From contig JAKNDB010000103.1 of the NCBI GenBank assembly GCA_024305405.1, positions 3,162,001 through 3,226,000 of the forward strand: 64,000 nucleotides of DNA. Reading direction: 5' to 3'. The notes under the pieces were generated by a model. That model had not been told where the DNA came from and did not search any database. It saw nothing but the letters and a program-made list of their open reading frames with translations. This document shows positions 26,732 through 40,089 of this stretch, piece after piece; positions within the stretch are counted from its first letter, which is position 1, and each line of letters starts with the position of its first letter. Position numbers and translations under genes: made by a program. Source of the stretch: Dirofilaria immitis. Lineage: Eukaryota; Nematoda; Chromadorea; Rhabditida; Onchocercidae.

Positions 26732-28053
26732 CAAATGTTTGCTCAGTCTCGGATATGTAAGCTCTCTCTTTTATTAATTGTAAATTTGATAAAGATTGGA
26801 GCGGAAGTAAACATTTGATAGCATTTTCAGGATTCACATCATGGTGGATTTCTAAACAAGTATATTGGTATCCAGTTTTGTTATACTTGTTAATTAAACT
26901 GCTGAAATATGTATTATGTTGGAGAATAAATAAAATTGCAGTTATTTTGAAGAAAGCATTCTAGCGAACTTTAAAATTGAAATATATCGTTGGGTTGTAC
27001 TAGATTACTTCGTCCCAAAATATATTTATCATTTAGATCTCGAATAAATGTCAATTCTTAAAATTATTAATAGAAGAAATTTTTGTAAGTCTTTAGGAAG
27101 TTGGGAAAGTTAAGAAGTTCTGAAGTATGAGTAAATGTTTTTGACGTATATTTTGGATTCAAATTTAGTGGTTGTTTTTCAATGAGTCTCGTCTAATAAT
27201 GTTCAAATAAGTTATTTAAGAATTGATCATTTTATTATCTCTATGGTCATGTTCGTAAACAACCATTCAGCAATAAAATTTTACTATTAACTACTAGAGA
27301 CATCTTAGGTACAAATGAAACATGAGAAATTTTTTTTTAATAACTTGGGACAATGGAAAGAGGGAAAGGAAATAGAAAAAAAAATACTAATTGATATATT
27401 TCATTACTTAATGTTTATTAAACTCCAGCTGCAATAATCTCCAAAGTTCGTAACAGATAACTAGGAGATATGGTCAAATTTGATAAAAATAAAAATTAAC
27501 TTGTTACAAAATGGGATGATATAAAAGATAATGGAAAAGAGGGATGAGATGGTATTATTCATCAAAAATATATGGAGATAATCCGTTTGTACATATTCTA
27601 ATGAAACGTTTATGGCATTAAACATAACGACGAAAATGAAAAACTAGTGAGAAAGAAATCAATTTGTTTTTATTCATCCCATTTTGTGAACTTTTGATCG
27701 AGTACACAAATTAACATATCAAATTGAAATATATATACATCTTATATTAGACTAAATTAAAATTAACGTTCATCGTTTTATCAGTTGGAAAAGTACAACG
27801 AAGATATAGGAAGGATTATCAGTAATGATAAGGTGATCCTTTCACGTGTAGCTTCACTTGTTCGATTCTGTAATTGAGAGATATGCTTATGTGCGAAGTT
27901 TTATATTTTTTCCTTAATAATTATTATATTTAATTCTGCACTTTCTAATCAAAATTTGCCAGTTGAAGGAAATCATTTCATAAACATTAAGACGATCAGA
28001 AGGAATCAACTGATAATGATAAACTGTAATGGCTTGATAAGAGAGGATTTTAA
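26732..28053. other. Convergent intergenic region between GNL2 and the CPG4-like gene
   Basis: About 1.3 kb, AT-rich. It should contain both 3' UTRs (an AATAAA occurs at about 26926 on the + strand). No further gene seen. Confidence 0.55.
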
Positions 28054-31000
28054 TCATCGAAATGCAAATGGAAAAAGAAAACAAGAAAAGGAAACCTTGT
28101 TTTCGCCAATTTCTTGCTGTAGAATGGTATTGGTATCAATTCCACTATCTTTATCATCATCGTTAACAACAACTATTGTACGTTCTGTTGTGCTAGATTG
28201 ATCCGTCTCTTCACTACTCTTCATTTCTTCTTCGCTCTTTTCCTTCTATATCAATTATTTAATTTAATTTAATTTAATTATTAAATTAATTTAATATATA
28301 TGAGATATATTAATTATTTAATTTAATTACTAAATTAATATCAATTATTTAATTTAATTATTAAATTAATATCAATTATTTAATTTAATGTATGAGAGAT
28401 ATTCATTTGTCTTCGTTAAGAAAATATTTAATTTTCTATTATTAATCTAAACCATATATAATTCTATGTACAGAATCATCATCATTTGCATAATTTTGAA
28501 CATTTGATAAGATATAAGAATCATTTGCATAATTTTGATAAAATAGGTGAGAAATGTGAGTGATTCTTAACTTTCTTCACCTTTTTCGTCGTTCGATAAA
28601 ATCATTTTATATTTATATTATAAAATATATTATTAATACAAAAAAAAAGAATAATTTTTGAATTATCAATATAAAATGTGATAATTAATTATATTTATTT
28701 CTCTTTTTTTTTTTTTTTAAATGATAATATTACCGTTATATTGTCCATTTCCTCATCTTCTTCCTCTTTTTCTTCTTGTTTACCTTCAGATTCTTGCTCT
28801 CCTTCATGATCTGTTTCAGTAGTTTCTCCTTCTTTCTCATTATCTTCCATATCCTTTGATTGATCATCTGTTGAAATTGTCGATTTTTCTCCTTCTTCTT
28901 CTTCTTCTTCCACAACTCCATGCGATGATGTTGGCTTCAATGAGAAAATGAAAATGTTTGAATGAATAAGTCACGGATAGGAAGACATCTGAATTTGCTT
29001 CGATAAAATATATAATCTAATATAAGAAATCGTATAGTTATAACGTTATATAATTCTTAAGATTGTTTCATATTATCAATTATACTTCTCAACTGATGAA
29101 AGAATTGAGAATCAGATGTTTATATTTTTTTGAATTTGTGGATGATATAATCCTGCTTATATTTTTGAATAATAATCAATATTTCAGACTTCTCAATATC
29201 ATCTACAATAGGAATTTATTCAATGTTATACTAACTATTGTTGTTTCTTTTGTTTTTTTATTTTTTTAAACTTTACTAATTATTCATGAATAATAGATGA
29301 TACATGTTTGAAGTATTTATCATTCTCTTTTGACAATTTTCCATTCTTGGAATGTCTCAAAGATTCAGTTTATCCTATAAATGAATAGATTTAAATTTAA
29401 GCTTAAAAAAAAAAAAACGATAATGTTTGCTATTCATACACTACATTACTATATTTCTTATCTCTTTAATTGATATAATCAAAGAAGAGTGATAAAGAAT
29501 TCATGTTTCACCTCTTTCATTTCTTTATCATCTTCTGCTGGAATAGTAGATTGTGTCGTAAATTCAGTAGCGAATAATCGTGTGATAACATCATCGTTGC
29601 TTGTATGAATTATTTCCACTGTCATTTCATTTATTCCTTCTTCCTTTAAAATTAGAAAATTGATATTTATAATTATATATAAATTTTATACTTGCAATTA
29701 CAGCTAAATGCTAGAATCAGCATTCTATACAATAATAAAAATAAGAAAATCAATTTTACTAAACAAACCATGGTACTACTCGATTTTGTGGTATCTTCTT
29801 CAACATCCGTTGTTTTCAAATTATCGCTTTCTGCATCTCCAAATGTCTATAAAAAGAATGGATACAAAGAAAATAGAAATAATTGTTGCTATTTTTAACT
29901 AAAGATCAACAATGAAATTGAAAAAAAAATAATTTACATTTATCTATCCAATGTATGATTGTATTTACATCTTTAAGTAACTTCTTTAAGTATCTTATAT
30001 TCTAATTGATATGACTGATAAGGACTAATAATTTTTTTTTGTTTTCAGAATTTTATGAAATCATACCGTATTGTAATTTATAGGATTGATAAGAAAAGTG
30101 CACTGATAAGGAAGTGTTTCTAAGTATAACTGTATCGATTGTTGATTAACTGACGTTGAATTGAATGCAATATTTTGCAATTCTTTACTTGCTTCCGTTA
30201 CTTGTTTTAAACCAATATCCTGTAAAAGAAATTCAATTAATAATGATTAATTTAAGATTTGTCAATTAATTTTATATCAGCTTACTGTAATCGTTATATA
30301 TTACCGTAATCTTTGTTACTATAGCAATTGATTATTTTGAAAATTGATTATATAAAAGTAATTAATAAGAGATAGCTGCAGAAAAGTAATTTATAAATTT
30401 CTCTAAAATTGTTAGAGTAGCGATTTTTGAATAAATACTAGAATGTATCTCATTTTCATGCTATTTAAAAATGAATTTTCATATTACAAAATTTTCTTAT
30501 CTATGAATAACGATATTTTTTGAATGAAAAAATTAGGAATGTATCCAACAAAAAAAAAAAATTCATGCTTAATTGAAATTCACATGATATAAAAATTTAA
30601 GCAATGTTTTGCCAAGAATAGCATTGATTAAAATTACTTCTATAAAAAACAAATTGTAATTTATCAACTGTTAAATTAAATGAATTATTAGATTTTTAGT
30701 TTGACGTAATTTCATCTAATTTGTTTATTTGATTCCATTTTAAATTGATCGAAAAATGAAGCAATCAAGAATTTGCATAGTTTCATGCATTCTAATTAGC
30801 TATTCATATTTTAACAAATTTTTAAACAATTTCAAGGTAAAATGATATATGAGCGAATAAATTGCAATAATTATTTTGTGGAAAAGATAAACAGACCCTA
30901 AACAGATAACCACTTCCAGCACATATCTTGTTAAATTCTTTTATCGAACATTTCACAACACACCCAGTCGTACTGTAACATCAAGAAAAGCTACAGTAAT

Positions 31001-34000
31001 CTACTCAAAGAAAAGCTACAATAATCCATTTAAAAAAAAGAAAGAAAAAACAATTTTTGTTATAATTCTATTAATAAATGATGTTGTTTATTTTACAGAA
31101 TTTATTTTTAAGACGTAATGCTTGCAAAATCTATTTAGCGACAATCAATTAGGCTATTTAACATTATGTATGTATAATTTGTTTGCAAATTACAAACCGA
31201 CAAATTTCTGTCGTATTATCGGTTAATGAAGTTGGATTAACAAGGGCTGCAGGAGATGAATCAAGTTGAACGGCAGCATCAAAAGGATGTCCACAATCAG
31301 TGATACATTTATTGATACCATCATCATCCTGTCTTTCCATACATTCTTTTACCAATCGAAATTCTTTAACAAATTTCACACAAATTAATTAAACAAAATT
31401 ATTAATTGAACAAATATTTAATAGCATATAATGAATCACTGGGATTTAATTGAGATGATTGGAATTCTCCTAGGCTTACCTTCTAGTTTATCCTTGCAGA
31501 TATATGTACTAATCAATGTCTTTGGAGCCAATTCTTGTTGCTCCTCATTAGTACATAATTGAGCACATTTCAACAGTTCGTCACGGGTGCTGTAATCACA
31601 ATATTTTCTTAGGTATCATTTATAGTGGCCTTCCTTTTTTGAGATGTTCAGCTTCAGTAAAAGCAAGAAGAGATAATTTGGTCTAATGACAATATTCATA
31701 TAACACAGTATCAAGTAAAAGGATAATTTGGTATCTAATTACAGTGTCAGAAAGAAATAACTTCATCCCTTGTTACAGTATCAGAAAAGTTTGATTGAAG
31801 TTTTGGCGCAATTCTTTTCTGATCATATGACCATGCTATTCGCTGATTGGACGAGGAAAAATGCAAGAATCTTTTCAACTCTACGAAAGAATATAAAATC
31901 ATTAAATTCAGGTTAGAATCGTTAAATTAATTTGCAATCATGATACGATAATCTTGAGTAGTCGACTTTCTCTTACTTTCTCTTATCAAATATAAGAATT
32001 AAATTTCCAATTATAACTTTCGATCGGTCTTTTAAGAAAAAAATTTCTTTTTTCAGATATTTTCTACAAATCATACAACGTTGAATAGCAAATGTTTAAA
32101 TAAACTGAACAAATTATTTAACAATTCTAACTTGAAAGATTATTTAATAATTCTAACTTAAATAACGATTCTGATCTGAGCAGAATGTTTAACGATTCTT
32201 AAGAAAAATCCTTCGAGAATCGTTGAATAAAATTCGTTATTAATCGCAATAAAAAAAATCTTTATATTCATCTTCCTTTTAATTTCACTTTTCCGGCCAG
32301 CAAAATTCTCAAAGTTGATAAAGGTCAGATTTTGTATTCAATCAGCGGAAGTTATATAACACTTGGAATTTTGAAGTGAAATTGATTACATCGTTATCAC
32401 AATCACATACATTTGAATGGTTTACTAGGTAATTTTAATGCTAAAATGAATGATAAAAAGGTAAGATGGAATTTAAATTTGAATATGCAACAACAAAAGA
32501 GTAATTTTTGATGAAAAATACTAGAGGTAAAATTAAACCTAAAATACTAGAGGTAAAATTAAACCACTAATGATAATTTTTTATGATCAACTAAAATTAC
32601 AAACAAAAACGAAAGATATAAATAATTTTAGCTATCATCTAGTAACATGATATAGCATGATTGATATAAATTACAGAAGTTTTTTGAGTTCTACGAGAAG
32701 CGATTTATAAATATTTATTAAGCTGCTTATTTGTTTATTCATTTGTTCAAATTTTTACTGTTTATCAATTAAAAGAATTATACTGTAGGCAAATAATTTA
32801 AACGATTTAGAGAAGAAATTATTGTTCATTATTTGATCTGTATTTCTTCAGTAAAATAACAATGGATCAAATATATTGCTTTAAATTATGATGATATTCA
32901 AAAGAATCAATTTGATAACATCAAAAGGGATTGTTTGAAAGAAGTAAACAATAGAAACGTTTATCACTTTTTCAAATTGATCAAAAGTTATAGAAGGAAT
33001 ATGATTTAAGCGTGAATCATTTTTCACTTTAACTAATCGATTGAAAATTAAATTAAAAATTTAATGCGATTTTTTTTCTTTAAAATAAAATCATTTATAT
33101 TATATGCGAATATTTCATAATTTTAATTTTAAACTTTAAATCAATTCAAGTTTCTTTTAACAGGTTTATCACGATATACTTTGTTCTCTCATGCAATAAT
33201 CATTTTATAATGGTATGTGCAAGAAGTAAAATAAATTTAAATTTAAAAAGAAAAAAATTATAATTTAATGAGAAATATTGAATTTAAAAAAAAATAAAAT
33301 CAATCAAAAAATATATAAAAGGAAGAGTTTAGAAATAAATAAATAAAGAATGCAAAATGATTACTTACTCGCAAAATTCTTCGATATGTAGGATAATCTT
33401 TCGAAAATTACGAAGATTGTCGGCAGCAAAAATAAACGATCTTTCTTTCAAGCAATCATTGATGCATGCATTACTCGTTATTACAATAGATTCCGATGGA
33501 AATTGAGCCAAAAGAGGGACTAAATTAAAATTTATGAACTTGAAAGCAAATTTAAATTAACTGAATTTGAAATTACAAAAATACATATTTGATACATTTT
33601 TCGTAAATACAATTTTACATTCTTTAAACGGAATTCTGCAAGTTTTACTCTTGACAATTCCAGAGAAACATGCAGTTTTGTTATCAAAACAAGCGAGATT
33701 CGAGAATGCATCGCAACTAATATTAAAATACAATGCTCAAATATTATGGGCATTTTCAAATATTTCTCAAACTTCAGGCATATTAAAGTTTACAGATATT
33801 TCTCCAACTTTAAACACATAAAATATTGAAATCTTGGAGAAAGGCTGAAGTACAATGTAAATAATTGATCTCTTAGAAAACTCTTACGAAAAAAAAAGTT
33901 TATTTCAGCTATTCAGAAATACTCAATGTTAGCGAGGAAGTAAATGGAAAAAGATAGAAATAAATCCAAGCATAAAAAGTTGTTTTCCTAGAAAACTTGC

Positions 34001-34460
34001 ATAGAAAAAAAAAAAGATGCATTTATTTCATCGATTCAGAATGCTCAATGATAGATGGATTCTGAAGGTCCCTTATTGGAACGTATCTCTATGGATATAA
34101 TTGTATTATTCAGTTCTTCATTTTTGGTCATTCACTCATTTGCCGTAAAATGTCCTTCAACAGCAAAATTGCTATCAAAATTATAACGATTGCAGCTGAC
34201 TTTTTTTTCTCTTTTCTACTACATATCAAATTTAAGACATTTCCTTTGATGCGTACATGCGAAGTTCAAAAGTTTTCCTCAACCTTTTCACTTTTTTTTT
34301 CGCCGTTATGTCAATCATTATGTGGTATAAAGTGCGATATGAAAATTATTGGGCAATCGATAATTTGAAGGAAGAAAATGAAATATTCATTGTATGAGAT
34401 GAGATCAACAGGAAGTAATTTTGATTGCGGGCAGATAACGGAAGATGAGAGATGATAATA

Positions 34461-34527
<67 letters not shown>

Positions 34528-35037
34528 CATTGAGATGATGATTTTGAAGAGATATGATTGTGGAAAAAAGTTAGCCAAAGTTTATTTTTATATAAAGTAC
34601 AATAAAGAAATGAATCATTCTTTGTTTATTAAATGAAATTGAAACAAATATATGAATGTTAAGGTATATATTTGTCATACTTAAACAAAATCTTTTGGCT
34701 AAAATTAAACAGATCTTAGTGATAAAGTTAATTTAGGATTGATTATATTGATAAGTAAATCTGCGAATATAAATTATATTACGCAATTCGTTTAACTAAT
34801 TACAAAGACATGAAGACTGTTATCAATTATCGTTTATTACTCGTTGATTTATTGAGTTTTGATTTGATTATTACAATTATTTACTTTCTACAAATTATTT
34901 ATTATTTATCGATAATGTTAAATGACTTATTTCCTTGAATGCATATACTCGGAATATCATAAGATAACTATTAAAAAAATAAAGAAAAACTTACGAGTTA
35001 TAGCAAAAATAAGCGATAGAAGGCACAAAATTTTCAT
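28054..35037 (-). CDS. Secreted Cys-rich CPG4-like protein with acidic tail
   Basis: Nine exons on the minus strand: 34995-35037, 33369-33519, 31480-31589, 31194-31363, 30067-30219, 29769-29846, 29512-29643, 28734-28934, 28054-28245. All phases match, giving 409 residues. Residues 1-19 (MKILCLLSLIFAITLPLLA) are a signal peptide. Exons 2-4 encode a domain with about ten cysteines (e.g. NACINDCLKE, CAQLC, YICKDKL, CMERQDDDGINKCITDCGHPFD), whose pattern resembles the nematode chondroitin-proteoglycan-4 type domain. Exons 5-9 are all phase 0 and encode a Glu/Asp/Ser/Thr-rich acidic tail. The donor of exon 4 (TTT|GTAATT) is the weakest choice; reading on would give a stop after 10 residues and a short isoform. 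A secreted extracellular-matrix, eggshell or excretory protein is plausible. Function not shown. Confidence 0.75.
28248..28390. repeat. AT-only tandem/palindromic repeat in the last intron of the CPG4-like gene
   Basis: Units of about 30 bp built from ATCAATTATTTAATTTAATT and its own reverse complement (ATTAAATTAAT) are repeated about four times. Each unit can fold on itself. It lies only a few bases from the acceptor of the last exon. Confidence 0.8.
34460..34528. repeat. (GAT)n microsatellite, about 23 copies
   Basis: Nearly perfect trinucleotide run inside intron 1 of the minus-strand CPG4-like gene. The poly-Asp frame across it on the + strand has no splice or homology support. Confidence 0.95.
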
Positions 35038-38014
35038 TGTTTTTTCCTCAAAATTACAGTAAACCGGTGAATTACGGTAAATTGGTGAATGGAGTTGATG
35101 TTTGTTTTCTTCTGTAGATTTTCAATATTATTCACAAAATCACCTAAACAATTATTTGATTAAGATGAATAAAATGATGTAAAACAATAATAATAGCGAA
35201 AAGAAAGGTATAAAAGAAGAGAGAAAGAAATTTAAGAAAAAGTATTGAAAATAAATTTATGCCAAAATTATTTGTTCAATAATTATTTGTTCAATGAATA
35301 ATTACGTTCATCGAATATAATTTAAACATATATGTGGTTTACTGAATAAGATCAAACCTATTGTTTTGATAGTACTATTTAGTTTAACTCATTTCACACT
35401 TTACTTATGACTACAAAAACAACATAACAACATTAGATCTATTATTACTGCACTAACACAAAGATTATAGACAATTCAAAGTGAATAAAATTTTGTTTAA
35501 TTAGATTGTTGAAATCATAAAATCAATAATCCATTACGGATTTCATTTTATGCAATAATATTATAAGAATTATTTAATAATAAACATTTCGTAGTAATAC
35601 CAAATTAAGAAAATATTAAAGAAGAAATTTTATAACTGATTGAACAGCTGAATGTGTATAAAAAGTCATATCGTAGCTATCATACATACTGTATCCTATC
35701 GTAATCCATCTCTTTTCAATAATTGCTACCATTAAAAAAATCATTTGTAACAAGTGTGAATAGTTTTTCTTTTAATTATCATTTTGTCTATATTTTATAA
35801 TGAAGTATTCAAGATTAGTTATATTCTATGCTTGAAATAGCAACAATCGATCGTTGAACAATGGCTAAAAATATATACCAAAATGATTCAAAAAGAAATC
35901 AAAAGATCTAAAGTTCATGGGTCATATATGCAAACACACCGAATGATGAGTAGAAGCGCTGATGTAAATGGGATAGAAGTGAATAAAATTTAAACATTTT
36001 ATAAGAATTTCAATGAGAAGAAAAAAGAAAAGAAAACAAATTCATGCAATGCTCAATTTGGTTCATTCGAAGAGATGGAAATTTTTGATCATCAATGAAA
36101 ATTTTGATCATCAACTATGTGTGTATAAGATTTAGAAAGGGCGTGGTACAGGTATAATATACAGGTATACAATGTAATATGTATATATGCACCTGTATGC
36201 ATGATATCTTATCCTATATATAAAACTATTATTTTATTTCTTTGAAAATTTCATAAACTTTAAAAATCTTTTTTTTTTCATTGGTTGTTTATAGCTGGTA
36301 AATATTTTTTATTTTTTATTATTTTCTTCTACTTCCTTTCTTTTTTTCCTTTTTCATTCAATTCATTCTTACCTTCTTCTTTCATTCTTCCATTTATTTT
36401 GTTTAAAAAGAACTTTTATTTATTTCTCAAAAACTTAAAAGACATCTGAACAGAAATATATTTTTGTATGATAGCATTCGTCGATATATCATTATTTTTA
36501 GTTGTTAATTAAGTAATATTTATTAATGAGACAATTTTACTTACAATTTTCCTTTTAATTTTTCATTTTTACTTTTCTTTTTAATTCAACTTCGAGAGTA
36601 TTATTTCATCTTGATGAGTCAAAAAGAGAGAAAATGATACATTCTTAAAACTGATTAATAACCTAATATAAGCTCTATCATCTATCATTTGATCATATTA
36701 TGAAACAGGTTATAAGATTTCTATAATATTTGGCTTTACAGTAACACAACATTTAATGCACATTTTGTTCAGATAACAAAGTGACAAGTTTAAAATCGGC
36801 GAATATTAGGTATATATGTCAGAATACCTTGTATCACTTGGTATCACATTGCTTAGATATTACGAATATTAATGAATGGATCATTATTGTAAATTAATTA
36901 TCATAACATATTGTTATGAATCAAACCTGTTTCGCTTCTTAAATTATTGTAAAAAAAAAACTAAAGAACATTATCAAAAATTATGTCAAACCACAGAAAA
37001 TGCTTAATTAATCATCATTTCTTGCACTATTCTCGAAATGAACAAAATGATGTTTTTTTTTTTTTTTTTATGCTATAAAACTTTCTGTTATGATATGATG
37101 AGTAATTTTAATTTTTATCTCTCTTCTCTCTTTTAAACAATAATAGATGTATTTGATAAATTTAATTTTTAATAATTAAATAAGAATATGCGATTATCGG
37201 TTTCATTCAATATTAATTATTATAAAGAATTATGTTTCACGATAATATTGCTCATGCTTGCTTAATTATTAAGAATAAAATTAAAATTCTGATAGCAAAA
37301 TTCTGATAGCAAACATAGAGCAAAAGTTTGAATTAAAACAATTACTAAGTTCTTGCTAATATGAATTTATCAGATTCATCTGTCATTTCTTGCTTTCTTT
37401 CTTTTTTATAAATAATAAAATATTATCTTATTTTCTTTATCTTTATCAATAATTTAGTGTTTTATTATCAATCATTTAACGAATCACTGATAAATATTAT
37501 AATTTTAAATTGCAAAAAAAAAAAAAAGATATTTGAAATTTGAATATTTATTTTTAAAGAAAAGGAAAGTTTCTAAAGTGGTATGCACATTTGATGATGA
37601 ATTTAACTCACTTTCATGCTCATCTATCTACAAAGTACTAATTGTTTATTGAAATGAGAGCACGCATTCTCGACAGTAAATTACCGATACCCTATGAGAG
37701 CGGGACCGCAAGGGCAAATAACAAAAGAAATAATCTGTCATGAAATATAACCATCACCGTTAAATTATATAATCATTTCATACTTTTTTTTCCTTTCATT
37801 TAAAAAAAAAAAATTAAATTTTTTTTTGCATTTTTCCTATCATTAATTTCAATTTCTCAATTAAACAGTTTAATGATAGGTGAGAGTCAGATGGTTTTTT
37901 TTTTTTTGTTTTTATAAGAGGAAGCAAATACCAAAGGATAAAACAATGTTGTTGATCTTTTAAAATCAGATAAAATAAAAATAAATGAAAATGTTTGTTT
38001 TTATTTATGTATAA

Positions 38015-38046
<32 letters not shown>

Positions 38047-40054
38047 ATGAATGGATAGGTAAACATTACGATAAGTAAACATACAAATAGTTCATAGTTC
38101 ATTTTAAAATTAAGTATTATATAAATAATAAGTTACAAAATATCACATATAATTATATTTTGTCGCATATAATTAAATGCTACGTTACAAAATATCGCAT
38201 ATATTTTTATCATGGCATAATTTTCGAGAATTCATCGTTATTATCATTTTTAATTCATATTAATGTGATAAAAAATTTTAATCAAAATGTATCTCAATAC
38301 TTTACATTACAATTATAAGTATCAAATAATTTTACAGTTTTTGATAATTTTTATTAAGAATGGGAAAAAGTAAATATGAAATAGCAATTTTATTATTCGT
38401 AATAAAAGTAGCACAAAAGTTAAATTTTAAGTAATGAAGCTTGCGATAATTAATTAATGGTAAAATTAATCAGTTAATTAGTATTGATTATTGAAAGCAT
38501 GCCAAAATATTAGTAGAATATATCTATTGATAATTATTCCAAGATGCCAAGTAATTTATGGATAAATTATGGATAATTCATTATCAAATTATCAAAGTTC
38601 CTTTTTGCTATATAAAAATTTATTTTTGAAAAAGTGCTAATATTGACGTCAAGTAATTCGAGAAAAAAATTACAAAACAATTAAATGGCTATTCAAGGTT
38701 GAAATGAATTAAGTTTTGATTCAGTTAAGAAGCCTGAATTAAGATTTCATTAACTTCAAATAATTTTAAAATTGCGTATGATAATATTAATAATAGCATT
38801 AATTAGTGAGGGTATTATGAAAATGATGACAATAAATGATAATATTGACAGCAGAAATATTCTGATAGTTCAAATATCGTAATAACTCTGTAACGATAAT
38901 TACGGTGATAATTGAAAACGATGAAATGTAAAAATGATAATGCTGATAACAAATGGAAAAATAATGTAACATGATAGTCTTTAATAGTAAAAGGACTTCG
39001 TAAAAACTATAAATGATTAAGATCGATAAATCAATTTAATTCATTAAATTGATTTTTTAAAATTATGAATTGTTTAGGATGAATGAAAATTCAACTGATT
39101 AAAATCACACCGACTAAATGAATGATTAAAAGACGATGGAATATTTTTGTCTCACAATTTTCTTCCTTCTTCTTCTTCTTCTTCTTCTCCTTCGTTTATT
39201 TTTTTTTTTGTTGAAAATAAAAAAATAGAAAATTAAGAAATAATTTAGCAACAAAATTTTCAACTATCATTGCTATTAAAATGAAATCAACAAAAAAAAA
39301 AAAAAAGAACGAAAGAAAGGAAGGAATAGAAACAAACATTAATAAATGATTTTGTAAGATGAAAAATTAAGGATACTGTTTATTCAAATATTTCAAAAAA
39401 ATAAAAATAAAGGTAAATAAATCATATGATGTCAAATTCAATACCTTCAATAATTTCATCATCATCCATTCTCTTTTTCCTCTATTTAAATTGATTGAAT
39501 CATATAAATGTGTTTGATTTTTGATCCTATTCTATCAATTAAGTTTATCTCAAAGTTTATTTTATTTTATCTTTTTTTCTCTCTTCATTATTCTCGTACT
39601 TTTCATTTCTTCTTCCATCTCTTTTCAAAAATTCTATTTAACTTTTTTTTTATCGTCTCACTTAAATTTTCCAAAACTATTTACTGTCGTTTTGATTATT
39701 TGCGATAATTTCTATTTCTAATTATAATTTATTTTTAGAATATATATATATATATATGTTATTTTGGATCATTTATTATTTCTAATATCATTTTTTAGTA
39801 ATTTATTTTTGATTCTTCTTTACTGTCTTATTGTCTTGTTAATAAATTTGCTTATTATATTGGCTATTTATTCATAATTTTTTTTGAATTGAAAAAGAAA
39901 ATTTTCTTTAATCATTTTTGATAGCAATTTGCAAACTTCGTTCAATTTATTAGCTATATTTTCCAGACAAAATTATGAGTAATTACTGTAATAAAATTTG
40001 ACCTATATTAGCAATATTTTTAAGTTTTTCAATCAATCATTACTAATTTTATGA

Positions 40055-40089
<35 letters not shown>

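Noticed and set aside
34445..34636. Poly-Asp open frame
   Set aside because: Produced by the (GAT)n microsatellite inside an intron of the opposite-strand gene; no other coding support.
37685..37720. Small structured RNA in the GC-richer island
   Set aside because: No convincing cloverleaf or known box motifs; left as an unexplained island.
39508..39721. Hydrophobic Phe/Ser-rich small frames
   Set aside because: Typical of T-rich low-complexity DNA; no splice signals or family motif.
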